Positions 5,610-5,971 of a stretch of 5,971 nucleotides of DNA are shown here, one piece after another; position 1 is the stretch's first letter, and each line of letters starts with the position of its first letter. The translations under genes were made by a program, and so were the position numbers. The notes under the pieces were generated by a model that was given only the letters and a program-made list of their open reading frames with translations, did not search any database and had not been told where the DNA came from. The DNA is from Eubacteriales Family XIII. Incertae Sedis bacterium (GTDB taxonomy: Bacteria > Bacillota > Clostridia > Peptostreptococcales > Anaerovoracaceae), in NCBI GenBank assembly GCA_031269205.1, contig JAISZM010000159.1, forward strand, positions 1-5,971, read 5' to 3'.

Positions 5610-5971
5610 ATGGCAGGGTATGAGAAGATAACGCCGGAAGGCACGAGGGATATGTTGTTCGAGGAATGCGCCGTTCGCAACGGCGTCATGGCAAAGTTGC
5701 GCGGTGTGTTCGAGGAGGCGGGATACCGTGAGGTGAGTACGCCGGGTTTCGAGTTTTACGACGTGTTCGCTTCGGGCGATAAGGCTGAATACTACCCGCA
5801 GGAGAGCATGTACAAGATGACGGACGCGCGCGGGCGGCTCGTGGCGGTGCGGCCGGACAATACTATACCCATCGCGCGCATGGTCGCGTCCAAACTGAAG
5901 GGCGCGCCGCTTCCCCTGAAACTGAGTTACGCGCAGCAGGTTTTCAGGCGACAGCAGGAACTTAGCGGAAG
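5610..5971 (+). CDS. hisZ: HisZ, ATP phosphoribosyltransferase regulatory subunit, N-terminal 120 residues
   Basis: The frame from ATG 5610 stays open to the right edge. GAGG at 5601-5604 lies 5 bases upstream. HisZ is a paralogue of class II histidyl-tRNA synthetase that cannot charge tRNA; it partners with the short form of HisG, for the first step of histidine synthesis in the cytoplasm, and gives it histidine feedback. Seen here are TPEGTRDMLFEE (8-19), a motif-1-like stretch near 38-53 ending FYDVF, RPDNTIPIARM (81-91), and the motif-2 region VFRRQQELSG (111-120). The opening TPEGTRD and the degenerate motif 2, lacking the synthetase FRYERPQ pattern, favour HisZ over HisS. The rest of the gene, and probably hisG and other his genes, lie to the right. 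Confidence 0.87.
   Translation, partial: MAGYEKITPEGTRDMLFEECAVRNGVMAKLRGVFEEAGYREVSTPGFEFYDVFASGDKAEYYPQESMYKMTDARGRLVAVRPDNTIPIARMVASKLKGAPLPLKLSYAQQVFRRQQELSG

Noticed and set aside
5610..5971. Histidyl-tRNA synthetase (hisS)
   Set aside because: The start reads TPEGTRD and the motif-2 area lacks the FRYERPQ type pattern, both pointing to HisZ.
1..5971. CRISPR array, tRNA, rRNA or insertion sequence
   Set aside because: No regularly spaced repeats, cloverleaf, rRNA motif, transposase or terminal repeat pair was seen on either strand.

Overview
The window looks like a piece of a fairly GC-rich chromosome from a bacterium with Gram-positive style signals, most likely a clostridial Bacillota or a relative. 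The reasons are strong Shine-Dalgarno sites, near-consensus sigma-70/sigma-A promoters with 17-bp spacers, a TPP riboswitch with an extended P3 arm, a 7TM-type hybrid histidine kinase, and a HisZ-type protein. The taxon is an inference and could not be fixed further by reading alone.

Layout. Bases 1-2220 (minus strand) hold the first 740 codons of a membrane-bound hybrid histidine kinase (7TM sensor, PAS, HisKA, HATPase, receiver); its C-terminal end lies outside the left edge. Bases 2221-2716 are a divergent control region. It holds a minus-strand promoter for the kinase with a palindrome at the expected start point, a plus-strand promoter at 2408-2436, a TPP riboswitch at about 2474-2566, a likely intrinsic terminator ending in eight Ts at 2626, and a possible 43-codon leader ORF running into thiY.

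Bases 2717-5443 hold three plus-strand genes forming one ABC importer for a thiamine pyrimidine precursor: thiY (lipoprotein binding protein), thiX (permease) and thiZ (ATPase). thiX and thiZ overlap by 4 bases. The riboswitch should shut the importer off when thiamine pyrophosphate is abundant. No thiamine biosynthetic enzyme (tenA, thiD, thiE, thiM) lies in the window, so the operon seems to supply transport only.

Bases 5444-5609 are intergenic and carry a very good promoter whose -10 element sits in the loop of a perfect 15-bp inverted repeat. It drives hisZ (5610 to the right edge, 120 codons visible), the regulatory subunit of ATP phosphoribosyltransferase and usually the first gene of a histidine operon.

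I found no wholly new system. The most interesting points are the perfect inverted repeat over the hisZ promoter, a base-pairing model for the riboswitch switch (aptamer strand 2547-2555 against terminator arm 2587-2594), and the small ORF that overlaps that terminator.
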